Shown here: one piece after another, positions 12,201 through 25,672 of the stretch | Layout of the letters: each line of letters opens with the position of its first letter | Position numbering within the stretch: position 1 is the first letter of the stretch | NCBI RefSeq assembly: GCF_041296385.1 | Contig: NC_091022.1 | Span: 25,191,967 to 25,255,966 of the forward strand | Direction of reading: 5' to 3' | From: Aphelocoma coerulescens | Taxonomy: Eukaryota; Chordata; Aves; Passeriformes; Corvidae | DNA length: 64,000 nt | The notes under the pieces: model-generated | The model's input: only the letters and a program-made list of their open reading frames with translations | The model's database searches: none | Told to the model about the DNA's origin: nothing | Program-made: the position numbers and the translations under genes

Positions 12201-14438
12201 CCAACACTGGGGCTTTTATTGTGTGGGAGATGATTGAACTGGGAATGTAAATTCAGGAAGACAACTTCTAAGATGGTGGTGTTTCAGAGAAATGCTGAGT
12301 AAATAGTACAGGCTCGGTGAGTGACCCCACAGGGGAGACTATCTGGTGAGTGTCTCCATAATGCTAAAATAACAAAACAGAAAACCCACCCACACTCCTT
12401 CTTATTTGTCTCTAAGTCTTGCATGCAAAAAACCAAGAGATATCACAAGGCTTTTTCAAAGGGTCTCCAGGTCCAAATCACTCCTCACTGACAGTGCTTA
12501 CAGGGATATGGCCTGGCTGTAAGAGAACAGTGAAAGATCAGACACACGGGATATCAAAATATTTTTATTTTTTTGGTTTTGACTGCTTGCTTCTTCCCTT
12601 GCAAAGTGATAACCATGCCCAATGAACAGAAATGAGAGCCTGCTCTCCTGTCTTCAGTTCCGTCTCCAGGCAGACCAGGCTGTGAATGACTGTGCTGGCA
12701 CCAAAGTGTCTTTTGTTCCCTCCAGCCAAGAGGAGAGTAAAGATGGAAACACTTTACACTTCAGGATGTCCAAATCCACCTCTTCTGTGCCATCACAGAG
12801 ATGGAGAGTTTGGTCTGAGCACTGGGGTTCACAGGGGCATCTGCACAGTGGACAAAGCATTTGGCCAACCTTGGGCTCCAACTGTATCACACGACAGGAT
12901 GTGAAAGTTGCACATGGTCGTGTGTTACAGCTCCTCCTCCCACCCCCAGGAAACCTAGCCCTGGATGAGTTTTACAGAGCTGGTGGCAGAGGGCTTTCTT
13001 TTCCCCTTGAGACCACACCAAGATGCTCTCCAAGGCATGATGGAAAGCAATCCTGTGTCAATCTTCGGCGTGCAAATTTGCCTCAGGACTAACAACGTTC
13101 TGCCCTTGGCAGCAACGCAAAATCTTGCTCAGGGAGCTCTCAATGCACTGAGCAGCTTGTTCAAGGTCAGGTGGAGGTAAGGACAGAACATCCTGAATTC
13201 TTGACTCCTGCTCTCAGGGTTCAATAAATCCCACCCACTTGAAAGTCAGGCATCTGTTGGAGGCCAGTTTTCTAGGTTTCCTCTGCAGTCAATGGAAAGG
13301 TATCTCAGACAAATCCTCCCACTTATCTCAGATGCATATTTTAAGATGGAAGGAATTGCCCTCTGAGGGTTTCAAAGAAACTCATGGTCTTAAACAGAAC
13401 ACATAATGATCTTTCAGACACCTAGAGTTCAAGAGAGAGAGTCCCACCCCAACAGCTGTCACTGTTACCAAGATACTAGATACATAATTTTCAATCTTAA
13501 GCAAAAAAAAGAGTCAAATTAAGAGCTAACCCTGGCTTGGCTTTTCTGATCCCCACATGTATTTTTTTTTTTTTTGAAAGGTTTCAAGTACTTTCCTCAT
13601 CACAATGTTTTCTGAGCATCTTCTCCAACTGTTATGTGACAACCAGCCCCTTGTCTGATAAGCTAAAGTTGCAAACCTCTTTCCTCCAGGTCATGCTTTA
13701 CTCTTTCCTTGGTTTCTTAGTTTTGCTCCCCACTGCCAGTGAGCTGTTTCAGCTCTCAAGGGAATGACCTTGGTTCTGGGGAAAGTGTTCCTGAACTCTG
13801 CACACAGGAATGCTGCCCCAGGCTGCCTCCTGGACTCAAAGGAGTTTCAGATGCTCTTTTCACCCCTTGGCCACTTAAGAACATTTTTGGGCATGGTTGA
13901 TGGCACACTTGGCCAATTAGCAGTAGTGAGGCTGCACAGTTTGAGTGCCCATGACTCATTAGGTTTATAGAGTCCTGGAGCCATGCCTCGGTCACATTTA
14001 TTAACCTGCTCCCTGCTACTGCTCTGGCCTTGAGAATGAACACCTCATTAGAGGGCAGCCCAGAGGTAACGTGGCTCCTCAGATACTCTAAATAATAACT
14101 ATTTGCTGCAAAACTCATCCTTACATTTAAACCATGCCATGTCTGATCTATGCACTACACACCAAACCCTCTCACGTGCAGAGGAACCAGAAAAATGCCA
14201 TTGTCGTACGGGGATGTGTCTCACCTCCCTCTCCCACTGGGATTTTCTGAGCTCTGATAAAAGTTGAGCTCATGCTGTGCCCTTTCAGTGGATGCACACT
14301 ATGGATGTCTTTTTCTTCTATCCAATCACTTATTTTCATGAGGCATGCAAGAACTTATCTTGGAGACTCAGCCATCTGTCAGGTTTGGTTATAATCAGCC
14401 AACAGATGAAAAAAAATTTACGAGGGCAAAGGACATAG

Positions 14439-14478
14439 CCACACACACCTATATATACACACACATACTCACAAACAC
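14439..14478 (+). repeat. Imperfect (CA)/(TA) dinucleotide tract
   Basis: The tract has CACACAC, TATATA, CACACACA and ACTCACAAACAC segments, the remains of an alternating purine-pyrimidine microsatellite. Confidence 0.7.
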
Positions 14479-17400
14479 TGCCATTGCCTAAGCCTCATTT
14501 CCTTAGGAAACCAGATGAAAAATAGCATTGATGTCAATAATGAAGTCTTTATTTCTTTGGCAGATCTCTGTTCCTTTTAAACCAATCCTCCCAGCGAGAG
14601 GTACTGCAGAATTTTCAACTGGAACCAGACCAGATCGCTAAGTGATAAGAACCTCACAGCAGTTTCACTGTACCTCAAACACCTCAAGGAAAAACACAAA
14701 GTGAATGTGAATTCTGTATAAATACTGAAAACTGGTGCTGAATTTCATATGGAGTTAACCCAGTGGTGGCATTTGATTTTTCTCTCCATTTACCTTCAGT
14801 GCATAAATACTATTTTAAAAAGTTTGCAAACCTCAGTATTTAAGGTATTTCCCATAATAAAGTACAGAAAAATACTAGAAAAGGCTTAAGTTATTAATTT
14901 AAATACAAGTCACATAGGTTTCAGTCCTGCAACATTACTCCAGGAAAATGATGGGAGATTTCACCTTTCTGACAGAGAGTTCCAAAGCTGAACTCCACCA
15001 AAATGTTGTGTTTACATTAAAAAAGGTGTTTGGAAGTTCTCTGGCAGAATAATTTTCAGGTGATGAGCAACAGTTTAACAAAACCTAAGCATTTGGTAGG
15101 TCTCACTGATCATCTCTTGCAAACTAAAAGTTCCAAGGTGGATTCATCTGGATTTTTGTTTATTCACCTGCCTCTTCTTTCCCGCTGCCTGCCTGGAGGT
15201 TGATGGGAGCAAAGCCTGGTAGTTCTGAAATCACATTTTGCCATATTTCAGTTCACAACTCTTTCGCAAACTTCTCTACGAAGAAGGGCTTTGCCTACCT
15301 CCAAGTCAGGCCAAGAATTACCATATTTTCCAGTTTTGTGAGTAATCTTCTCAAAAACCAGTTTGAAACAGCAACACTTTTCCACAGACTGAAGTTTCTT
15401 CTCACTCCCCATCAGTCCAGTCCAGATTCAGGGTTTCTACCACACAGAGCAGAGAGGGAGCTGAGATTCAGGCACGAACCCGAATGTTTTCCAGTTTCAG
15501 ATGGCAGCTCAGCTATTGGACTTGGGCTTGAGCCCAGTTTCAGTTGCCACCAGAGCAATTTTGTCCAAGAGACCTCTGTTGCTTTCTGCAGGCCTCTATA
15601 AAATGCCTGAACGGTGGCAGAGTTTGTGTTTTGAATGTCTAAGAGAGGTGAATAACTGAAGTTTACGACATCTCGTCTTGCTGGCTGGAGCTTTAATTAT
15701 TTCCCTTCTGCCCCTCTAAGTAATTCTACCTTCACTTTACGTTTCTGATGTTTAAATATTGGTTTTGGGCAGAGGTATACTGCGCATACATTTTCTTTTC
15801 CTTGACACATCTCTTCTGATCTACCAGAGAAAATAACAATGGAACTGGGATTTAATAGACTTATAAAGAAGGTATTGATGTGAAAGTAGCAGCCTAGATT
15901 AAAGACCTGGAATGACAAATAAATAATGCCTCATCCAGGTGCACATGCCAGTCACCTTGATGTCAGTTGCAGAACTACCATTAATTCAGTGAGAATAGGA
16001 TCTGATCCCAAATCCATAAATCCTTTCTCAGCAAGTTTTCTCTGATGATATTCCTGGCACAACCATGACTAAGAAAACCTGAAACTCTCACAAGAACGCC
16101 CAGTTTAATGAGATTTCCAGTCCCAGTTTCCATACCAGTAAAAATCCTCAAGAAATCCACATAAATTACAGCCAGGCTTTCTAAAGCTTTCAGTTTCAAA
16201 TCCACTTTTGCAAAACAACTGACTCCAGCCAGCAGTCGTGCCCTGCCTTTCCAGGGCACCAAGACTACCACTGGTTCTTCTCCATATGCAGTTCTACAGC
16301 TTGGCTCTGAAACTGGTCAGAAATGGCTTGAACCTCTAAGAGACCAACACCACAAGCAGTACAAACTGGTTCCTAAATTCCTGGCTTTACTAAATTCCCT
16401 TTCCAGCTTCTGCTCCAACAGCTGGAGGCTCCAAGAGTGGAGCTGCAGGGGATTCAGCTATGGTGGTCCAGGATGCCTTGGGACATCCCTGCTCCTCCCC
16501 CAGAGTACGCACCCAGGCAGGAGGGGCAGAAGAAAGGAACGTGAACTCAGGTCAACCCCATCAACTTGCATTAATTTGAAACATCACTGAAGGATCTTTG
16601 CTTGCACTCCAGGCTCTGAATGGAAGGAAATGGAGTAACTGGATTGCCTTCTGCTCTGGGACAGCACCAGACAGCACGGGGACTAAAGCTACACTTGGGT
16701 GCAGAGACATTTTAATCATTGCAGGCAGCCCAGAAAGGTATCCCAGCTGAGACAAGATCCTCGGATCATTTGCAATCCATTTGCCTTTCACAGGAGCATC
16801 ACACAGAAACCTCAATGTTAGAGGAAGGTTGCCAGTCCTTGGGCTCACCACACTGCTCTTTTCAAATCTTCCCAACAGCACTGTTAGAGCTGGATGGGAA
16901 TTTTCAGCTGAGTTTTGGGATAGGAAGTGATGAGTTGTCTGGCATCCATATATTGATTTCAACACTCCCATTATGAAATCTAGAGTTATATGGGAGCCCT
17001 GCCTGGTCTCCTGAGAGCTTACAGGGTGGCCTGTGGATCCACAGCAAGCTCTTGCGTATGTGTGGGGGTGAAAAAGTATTTTATCCCATGCTTAAGCCTA
17101 TTCCTGTTCAGCAGAGTCCTTAAGCCTCTCATGGTTCTTAGGTTCCGAAGAGAAAATTTCCCAAATTATGTCCATATTTTTTACATCTCAAGTGTTGGAG
17201 AGAAATACAGTAAGGGCATAGTCAAAATCCCTATATTATAGGACAGGAGGGGCCAATAGAGTTTTCCTTCCTTTGAGAACAGGCAGGCAGAATTAGACTT
17301 ATACAGTAGAACTTGGCACAGGCATAATAATAAATATGATATGAAAATGTCAGGGACCCAGAGGAGCTGACATTAATGTATGTGCTTCTTTAAACCCAAA

Positions 17401-18079
17401 TCCTACAGCACACAGGCAACTTTCCCCATTAGTCACAGGCAGAATCACACCAGAGATGGTGAATGTACACACTGCAGTTTACAAGGCCCATTTAAGTTGC
17501 TTTCAGCATTTACTTGAATATCTGCAACTAGCAAAGAAAGACCTGGATGTGGGGTTGCACCCACCTTCAGTGGAGCAACAATGAAAGTAAAGGTGGGCAG
17601 CAGCCAGGCTGGGCTCCCCTCTGAGCACAATGAATTCTCCACCAGACCACCAAACAGTGTCCAGGGCTTTTCCAGCTCCCCTCAACAGTTTAGGGGATGA
17701 CATACCAGGAGAGAAAACAAGTTGCAACCCCAAATACTGGAATCTGTTCTTTCACCAGCTATGGGTCTTGCCTTACTTGGTTGGTACAGATGACGGAAGC
17801 CTCAAGACAGCTTTCGCCATTGCATAGGCTACGCTGTGTTTCTACAATTAATATCTTGTTATACAACAAGAGTTTCTCAAATCAGAATTACAGGAATCAG
17901 CCTTCAGAACTGAAGTTGTCTTTTCACAAAAAGGTGGTGCAGGCAGGTTTATTTTGGCCTCCCTAACTGAGGCGCTCTTTGCCGATTTAAGCTTCAGGTG
18001 AAAAGCAAATATTCAGGGACTTCCAAACCCCCGCATTATACAAGATCAATGTACATTTAAAAATGTCCCCTCAAATTTT

Positions 18080-18480
18080 TTTTATTTTTGTTTTAAAAGG
18101 CTGCAGGCTGGATTTGCACTTGGAACAAGCTTTTCCCCAGTGGAGTATCTCCTGATTTACAACAGAGTGTCTGAAAAGAGAATCAGGCATTGCCTGTTTA
18201 ATGAAGACTTTTAAATGAATCGGTTGCATGGTTTTGGTCAAAATTAGCATGCAAGTCTATTTCTAAAAGCAAAGTGATACTTTGCCTTAAAAACTAATAG
18301 TAAAAGAACTCCATACACAAAAATAGGCTAACCTCACTACAAGCATCTGGATGCCCAAATAAACACGAGCAGGGGGAATTCTAGCATCTGCAAACTGTTA
18401 ATTCACCCTTTTCTTCTCTTTTGTAGGCTGGCCAAGTTCAATCTCCTGGTCGCCAACTTCTTGCTCCACTGAGAGAACCC
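18080..18480. promoter_or_regulatory. Candidate conserved patch with an acceptor-like signal on the plus strand
   Basis: The segment includes CCTGTTTAATGAAGACTTTT, AATGAATCGGTTGCATGG and AAATTAGCATGCAAG, which resemble POU/homeodomain sites in a non-repetitive background. At 18402-18426 a pyrimidine-rich run ends in TTTTGTAG, a good 3' splice-site shape on the strand opposite TRABD2B. No matching donor or family-level protein was recognised. Confidence 0.2.
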
Positions 18481-19578
18481 GTTGATGAACTGTGCTGGTG
18501 ATGTCAGTAGCACCACTAATCAGCGTTGGATCAGGACGCCTGACCCGGGGGATAAAGTCTCTTTATATTCCAGCCTGCAAGCACTTTCTTTTTCCTTTTT
18601 TCCCCCTCCTTTTTTTCCCTTTTGTGTTCTACACAGGATTGGAGATGGCGAGTGAAAATGGTAAAGAGCTCCACAGTCCTGGTGGAGAGAGGACCAGATT
18701 TCTGATGAGTTGGTTCCCAGTGACACAACAGTGGTGCAGCTTGATGCCTGATTTGCACTCAATACTGCCTCAGTCGGGAGAGCAAAGCAGCTATCTGCAT
18801 ATTCAACATCTGTAAATCCCTGTCCCTCAGCGTGCAGCTGGACGGCGGCCTCAAGGCACTTCCCTCCTGAACAAACACTTCCAAGTAACACATGTGAACC
18901 CCAGTGCCAGATCCTGTGGCAGGTGCTAATGGCTTTCACAAAGGCTCTCAGGATTTTAATTAGTTGAGTTTAAGTTGCTCAGAGTATCCATCACTTCCTT
19001 TCCTTTTCCAAACTACTGAGTAGAAATATGGTTTTCCAACAAAATACCACTGCCACCTCTCCTCTGGCCCCTCCCCACCCCCAAATTTAACATCCATAAT
19101 GTTCCAGCTCAGTTGTGGTCACCCCGTTACCTGTTGATGAAGCATGTTCAAGCTACTTTATCTGGGTATCTCCCCAGGCACACTTTAGTTTTCAGAGAAA
19201 AATAAGGACATCTCAGCGGTGTTCAAGACCATGCAAGACATGAGTCACCTTGGAGATGTCTGTCACTCCTACTGATTCCAGAAGGTGAAGGGTGAGCCTG
19301 CTTCTGTCTTTGGTACATCAAGTATCTAAAATGATGTGTGCTGAAATTCCCTTGGGAATCCTCTGCAGAGAGGACAACAGGGAAACAGCTGGAGCTGAGG
19401 ACTACAAGGAGGAGATTACATGTTCTCACAGTGCTCTCACACCAGCCCCATCCTATTGAAAAGTTGCACAGTTCTCTCTTTCCCTACTGAAAATGGAGTG
19501 CAACCCACTTCTGAGCCCCGTTATGAAGAACCACCAGAGAACATTAACTTTGGAAGCAAGTGATACTGCTGTTTGTGA

Positions 19579-19634
19579 GCTTGGATCAGATGACTTTTAA
19601 AGGTTTCTTTCAACCCAAACTATTCTACAATTCC
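19579..19634 (+). mobile_element. Short CR1 LINE 3' terminal fragment
   Basis: The sequence AGCTTGGATCAGATGACTTT followed by AAAGGTTTCTTTCAACCCAA and ACTATTCTACAATTC matches only the last ~55 bases of CR1. The order and spacing of GATGACTTT, AAGGT..TTTCAACCCAAAC and TATTCTA are diagnostic. It is a heavily 5'-truncated copy. Confidence 0.75.
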
Positions 19635-22059
19635 TGCTAACAGTCTAATTTATGATGATCAGAATCATTCCTGCTGACACTGCCCATCCAGTGATGACTG
19701 AGAGAACTCTGCAGGATGGGCAGGGTATTCACCTGATCTGAGCAGGGAAATGATCATATTCTATGACTGCTGTTCCTACTCTGGGATGAATTCCTGTGCT
19801 TTATGGCAGCACACAGACACCTACAACGGAGCCTGTATTTATTTTCCTGAAGAACATCTCAGAAATTTAAACCTAATCAATCAACAAATACGTACCTAAA
19901 ATCAGCCACCTAAGCCTGCAGACGAGCAAGAGTGCTCTGACTTTTACACAAACAGATCCCAGTTATCACCAGCTTCACCAGGAGCTGAGGGCAATGTGGC
20001 TTCCTCCACATCACAGACAACAGTTGGGTCCTCTCTGACCTCGCAGATGCTGTGGGGGCTGGTGGGGTGGTTTAACATGTGCTTTCCTCCACCCTAGAAC
20101 CATGGTCCAGAGACAATTTGCTTCCCCTCATGCTGTGGGAGATGCTATGGTACTTTCATTTCAACTCTGTCTCAATAAAAGAATATTCTCCATGATATAT
20201 TTATTATTTTAAGAAACAAAACCCACTGCTTCAAAGCCTACTGATTTGGCTGCTAATAAACATTGTGAACTGGAGCAGCATCTGAATGTCTGAAGCAGTA
20301 AATCCAGCTCTCAGCTACAAAACTGACAGCTCTCATAAAAGAAAGAAAGAAAAAAACACAAGTAAAACATCCTAAGGAAATTATCGTTCAAATTAACTGC
20401 AGACATAAATTTATCCATCTGTTATCATAAGTGTTACTTGAAAATTATTTGCCCATAAAAATGAAATAAACCAGAGTGGTTTTTTTCTTAAACACTGACT
20501 TCATGTGTATGGTCTTAGTTGCCAAAATATTAACTCTTTTTAACAGCCCGTGTGCTCTTGGCTGTGTGTCTCTTTCTTGACTGTAAAAGGACCTCTATAA
20601 ATTGTCTGTATAAATGAGGTCCAAGGCACTTCACTGTTATTACAGATCAATAATTCTAAGCAAACCATCATGATTTTCAAAACACAAAACCCAAGCAAAT
20701 GCCCAGATTTTACTTGGAAGTACTCTCTTTAGCTACCTTTATTCATTCAAAGGGAAATGCTACTCTGCCCATTAAATGAAAAATATCATTTAACTGCACA
20801 AACAATAACTGCTGTTTCATTCCTAGGATACAGTAACTGTGAATACAGGTATAGTGAGATTGTCACATTAAGTCTGAACATGGTAAACTCTGGCAGGAGA
20901 AGAACAAAAACTACAGAACTGGGTACAGAGCTGGGCCCCTTTTACCCAGAGCCTGTATTTTTCTTGGAGAAGAGAAAGAAATGAAAGTAGAAAGAATAAA
21001 TGTCTATTTTCACTTCTACGTGTTTTATAAAGGAATAAATTAAAAGTCTGAATTACTCCAAAAAATTTAAATAGTGGGTAAAGTCATGGAAGGCAGAAAA
21101 GGGGGAAATCTATTGAAAAGCCTATTTTTTATTTTTAAAAATGACAGAAAACTGAAAAGCTCCTTTAAGAATTGTGTAATTTTTGTTTTAATACTTTTGA
21201 CTGGAACAAAATCCCCCCCATCTTTCAACAGCATAAAAAAAGCTTTGCTTCACTCTATGAAAAACTATTTTATCTCAGCTTGCTTGGATATTCAAATGCC
21301 TGTCCCCTGCCCACTCCTTTGTCCCCAGGATTTGTCTGTTGGATGTTTCAGAGCCTCGTGCTGTTGCAGGCCAGACCCTGAACCAGCTCTCCTACGAAGC
21401 ACCACAAGGTCTTTCAGCACATAGTGAAACTTTTAGTGGGAATCCCAGTTTACAGGAGAACAATGACACCCAAGCACCTGGGGTTTTGACTGACATCTGC
21501 AGAAAGTGGACTTGTTTTTCCAGAAGAAAACAGAAAAATTCTGTTTTCCCTGAACGCCCAATTTTTTTACCGAAAAACTATCAGCTGAGAGATTTTGATC
21601 AGCCTTCTTTTTAACAGGAAGGCAGGATGAAGAAGTGAGAGAATCTATGTGTAAAATAGGTAATAACCAGCCCATAAACGTGCAGAGTTGCTCAACGAAA
21701 TCAATTTGCCTGCTCTATTCCAATCAGTTCAGTGGTCACGTCTTCCATCTGAGAGTTGAGCAGGTGTTTCCAGTGGTGATCTGACCTCCAGATCTGCTGG
21801 GACCAGGCTGTGGAATCTGTCCCTACATGAAGATTATTTAGATCTGGTCAGGTTGCCTCATCTCCCTCCACCTGGGTGAGCTATGATTTTTTCTGATGGT
21901 AAAGTGCATTTTTTATTGTGGGAACAGGGCTTTACACTCTGCCAATGTTTCAACCCAGGAGGGATTTCTGACCCCACATGATGCCTTTCCGTGCTTAAAA
22001 AATCAAGAATCAAACACGGTTAGAAGGGAAAAAAGAGTTTTACCTCTGTATTTATTTTA

Positions 22060-22560
22060 AGGATCCTTAGGTGCACCACGTGCAGGTGGAATGCAGCTCC
22101 ATGCACACTGCAATGCACACCCACAAAAGCTCTGCTATAACATTATAGGTCTTACTAATTAGCATATCTATCAAAGATTCCCCAATGAGAGGCTCAAATC
22201 AGCCCCCCTCCCCAAGGAACCTTCCCCTGGATGGTTCTATCTCAGTTTACAGAATGTGTTCTGGAGAGGACCTTGGGCTCTGGTGCATTCTGATCCCTAA
22301 CTACGAACCTTCTAAGATGTTTAGTCTCTCAGCTTGACAAACAAGTCTAAGAATGTAGGCTAAAACCACTAAGAATACAAAACCTATGAAAAGGTATATA
22401 AAAGGGGTATAAAAGGCAAAAAATCATCATGGCAACACACATTTTCTGCTGACAGACACCTGCATCCTCCAGCTCCGTGGCACCAGGCTCCTGCACCACC
22501 AGGCTGCCAGGATATCATCACCTTGTTTTTCATTTGAAGCCACTCATTGGATTTGTTTGG
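22060..22560 (+). mobile_element. Possible solo-LTR-like block with twin TATA boxes
   Basis: The block contains TTCCCCAATGAGAGGCTC and a C-rich stretch near 22205, and then two consecutive TATA-type boxes, TATATAAAAGG at 22395-22405 and TATAAAAGG at 22408-22416. A CT/CA-rich stretch follows (GCATCCTCCAGCTCCGTGGC), as expected for an R/U5-like leader. On the other strand there is AAAATAAATACAGAGG near 22045-22065, which could equally be a polyadenylation signal of an element in the opposite direction. I could not find matching TG...CA termini or a target-site duplication, and no retroviral gene is present. An ordinary intronic sequence with a chance TATA pair is the alternative. Confidence 0.28.
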
Positions 22561-25500
22561 GGTTTTTTATGGGGCTTTTTTGGTTCCACAGTCATGGAGC
22601 AGGATACACTGAGCCAAACCTGCCTGTAATTTGCAAAGACACCTGCGTGGTGCCTTCTGCCTTAGCCAAGCTCATTATACGAGTTCATTATTAGATGCTA
22701 CAGAAGCACCCATCCATGGCACTGGGATCTTAAAATAAGCAGAGGATGATGCCCCAAGAAAGTAACAGAGCCTCAATGGCTGCTTGCAGCTGTGCAAAAG
22801 CCAGGTAAAACTGCACTACAGCAGCATCCACAAGGTACAGCTCCCTGCAGGGAGGCCACCAAAGGAATGGGCAGGGCTCTGCCTCAGGGGGGCTGTTTTC
22901 TGGGTAAGATCCTAGTTCTCAGCCCCCTGGCTCCAGTTATACCTGGGAGTTACAGGATACCTCTGAGTCCATATGAATCATCCTGCATGGCTTGGGGCTC
23001 CCTCCTAGAGCAGCCCTGGTCTGTAAAACTGCATTTTTTGAAGTGTTTTCAAGGGGCTTTTCTCATAACAGGCTTATTTTCTTACTTAGGAAAATACTTA
23101 TTTTCCTAATTTTATTTGGCAGTGCAGTTTTATCCAAGTCTTCCTTTCCCAGGAACTATGATGGAGATTTTGAAATTTGGAAAACAATTCGTAATACACA
23201 TATATAATTTAATTTAATTACTATTCATTCATTAGCTCCAATATCCTCAAAATTAAGGGATTAATGCAGAGATCATGCTTGGCATAAAGGGCAATATCTT
23301 CTGAAGTACGTTGTCCAGAATATTTCCTTTTTCAAATTATTTCTCCTTCATCATATTAGTCTTAGAGATGCAGAACCTTAAATTGCACTGTTCTGGGAGC
23401 AAATAAACTCCTGCAGACTCTACCATGCCTATCCTAACCAAAAGTGCATTTCTAAAATTTTGCACTTCAGAATTCATGGGAATATGTGAAAGCCTCAACT
23501 TTCATCAAAAACATCCTTTACTTTTATAAAATGCAAACCCAAACCCTCAAGGTTTTATAAAACAATCTGAATTCATGACCCAAGCACATACCAAAGAAAC
23601 CCCTTAAAATTCAGGAACTAGATATAAGGATGCAAAATAAAAGATATATCAATAAAAGCCACTCTTCTAATTCAGTGCATGGAGGAAAAGAGGAAACAAA
23701 AAAACCTTCAGGAATAAAACCTGCATTTGAATCAGAAGAGGAAATGAACTTGCCTGCACTTTGGTCACATAAAAGTTTTGGCATTGAAAAAATTAGTCAT
23801 TTTCTCAGTGTTTGCTGCATGAAGAAAAAAACATCCCAGAGAAGAAAGCAGGAATTAATTGTACTTAAAGTAGGGCTAGCCTGCAGGGATGGCCCAATTT
23901 GGTGAGAAAAGCCAAAGGGATGCTGGAACAAAGAACCCAAAACAAAAAGCTTTCCTCAGCATCTCCCGCATCCCAGTTTTCAATAAATCCGGCTGCGTGT
24001 GTCTGTTCTGTCCTGTCATGGTCAGTGCTGGGGAAACAAAACAACCCAGCAACAAAGGCAGTTTTCAACATCACCAGAAATGGGCCTAAAAGACAAAATG
24101 AGACTTGCTCTTTATGAGTCAGCTTTCCCAAGGGATGCTCCCTGGGAGTTTCAGGTAGGTGCTCTCTGATGGGAACAGGGAAGGAAAGCTCAAACCTCCC
24201 AGAAGTTAAAAGTGCCTTTCTAAAGCATGTCATGTGTAATTAGTATCCATTGGCTTAATCTCCCTTCTGTTATTAGCACGAACAAACAGCTGCAGTGGCT
24301 TGGATCCATGACTCACCTTGTCCAAGATCCTGTCTCAAGCCATGGTCTGTAGCTGATGCCCTGGAAAAATGTGGAGAGCAGGACAAGTGGCCAGTGATGC
24401 CCAGTTTATCCTCTCAGCTCCATTTATGTACTGTAAGGGATTTCCAAAACTGGAAACTACATCTAAGCCATCATGTTTGATAATCTCTGATAAACCTCAC
24501 TCCTTGGGTTAGACAAGCTGGTTTTTATGAATGCCTGTCCAATTATGAGCCATCATGATATATTTTCCTACTGTAAAAACAGTTAAGCAAAACTCCTTGG
24601 CCAGAAATATCAGCCAAGCCTGAGATTAAATAAGCTTGGGAAAATTCAGTCCGGATACACTCAAAAAACAAATACATCAAAATGCACGTGTCTCTGCTAA
24701 AACCCACAGTCTTTAATCAAAATTCCCACTGAAGTGAGTAGCGAAAGGTGAGTTGTTGCCAAAGTTCATAGCGAGAGCCATGGGATGAGAAGCAAAGTTC
24801 TGTCAAAAATGAGAGATTGCCAAGGAGAGGGAGCAGGAGGAGGAGATCAGTTCTCAACACAGCAATCTCAGGCTGCCTTGAAGTCGAGGGAGCTCAAAGA
24901 GACTCTTAAGTTGGTGCTCAGGATTCTGCTGAGCTGGGGCCTGAACAGTTATTATTTATACTCTTATCACACAGAAATGTGAATTCCATCGGGAAGGGGA
25001 AAAGAAAAAAGGGAGAGGAAGGACAGTAGCACATACTGTCGCAGGCTCATAGAAGTACTGCAGACATCTTTGTTCTGCAGATTTCAGGGAGAGCACTTGA
25101 GCAGGCAGAGGGACACATTGAAGTTTTACTTCATGGTTTAAAATGCTGGTATTTAGCTACACACACAACTCTTGCCCTTGTGCAAAGCCCCAAACCAGCC
25201 AGTCTATACAGACACACCACCAAAGTAGCTCAGTCACCCATTGGGATGGTCTAACTGCAGTAACCCCAGAAGGTTTGAAACCCTGGGCCAGCACCTGGAG
25301 CCACATACACCTGCCTGTGCCACCTGGGCTTGCAAATTCAAAGGCACTCAAACCATCTCCTACACCTGTGGCCAAGCAGCCCACAGGTCTGGGAAGGAAA
25401 CAAACACAATATGAAGAATACTTACAGCTTCACATTTCTACAGTCAGATGGAAAACACAGTGAGTGGAGCCTGTGTGCAGCCTGCCTGGACTTAGATCCA

Positions 25501-25672
25501 CCTCCTACAACTGCTTACTCCATTTTAGAAGTGGGTCTGGACACACAAAAGTCTTTCTGCTTCAAAGGGAAGCCTCCTGAGAAATCTTCCCACGGGCCCA
25601 GAAACCTTAAACACTCCAGACACTTTACTTCCAATCATGGTAACTGAGTAAAACAGAAAAATCATGCCATAC

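Larger units (their letters stand above)
1..25672 (-). other. TRABD2B: Part of the TRABD2B intron downstream of exon 25673-25847 (3' end not in window)
   Basis: The interval begins with a GTATGG donor at its high-coordinate end. The next coding exon should complete GX2H and start with a His-Phe-Leu-Gly-Asn-Asn-like sequence. I searched the minus strand by eye for the reverse complement of that segment and found nothing convincing, so the intron probably exceeds 25 kb. It holds three CR1 3' fragments, short simple repeats, a possible LTR-like block around 22.1-22.6 kb, and several AT-rich or CpG-containing patches that could be regulatory. I see no other gene. A divergent or very short exon could have been missed by eye. 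Confidence 0.6.

Noticed and set aside
12622..13092. 156-codon plus-strand frame near the CpG-containing block
   Set aside because: No family signature, and shadow frames exist in other phases; considered chance.
24704..24778. Minus-strand mini-frame reading NFASHPMALAMNFGNNSPFA after an acceptor-like CATTTTTGACAG, resembling the Phe-x-Gly-Asn-Asn expected in the next TIKI exon
   Set aside because: The match covers only a few residues, the order of residues is wrong, and the phase 1 entry required by the upstream exon puts the sequence in a different frame.
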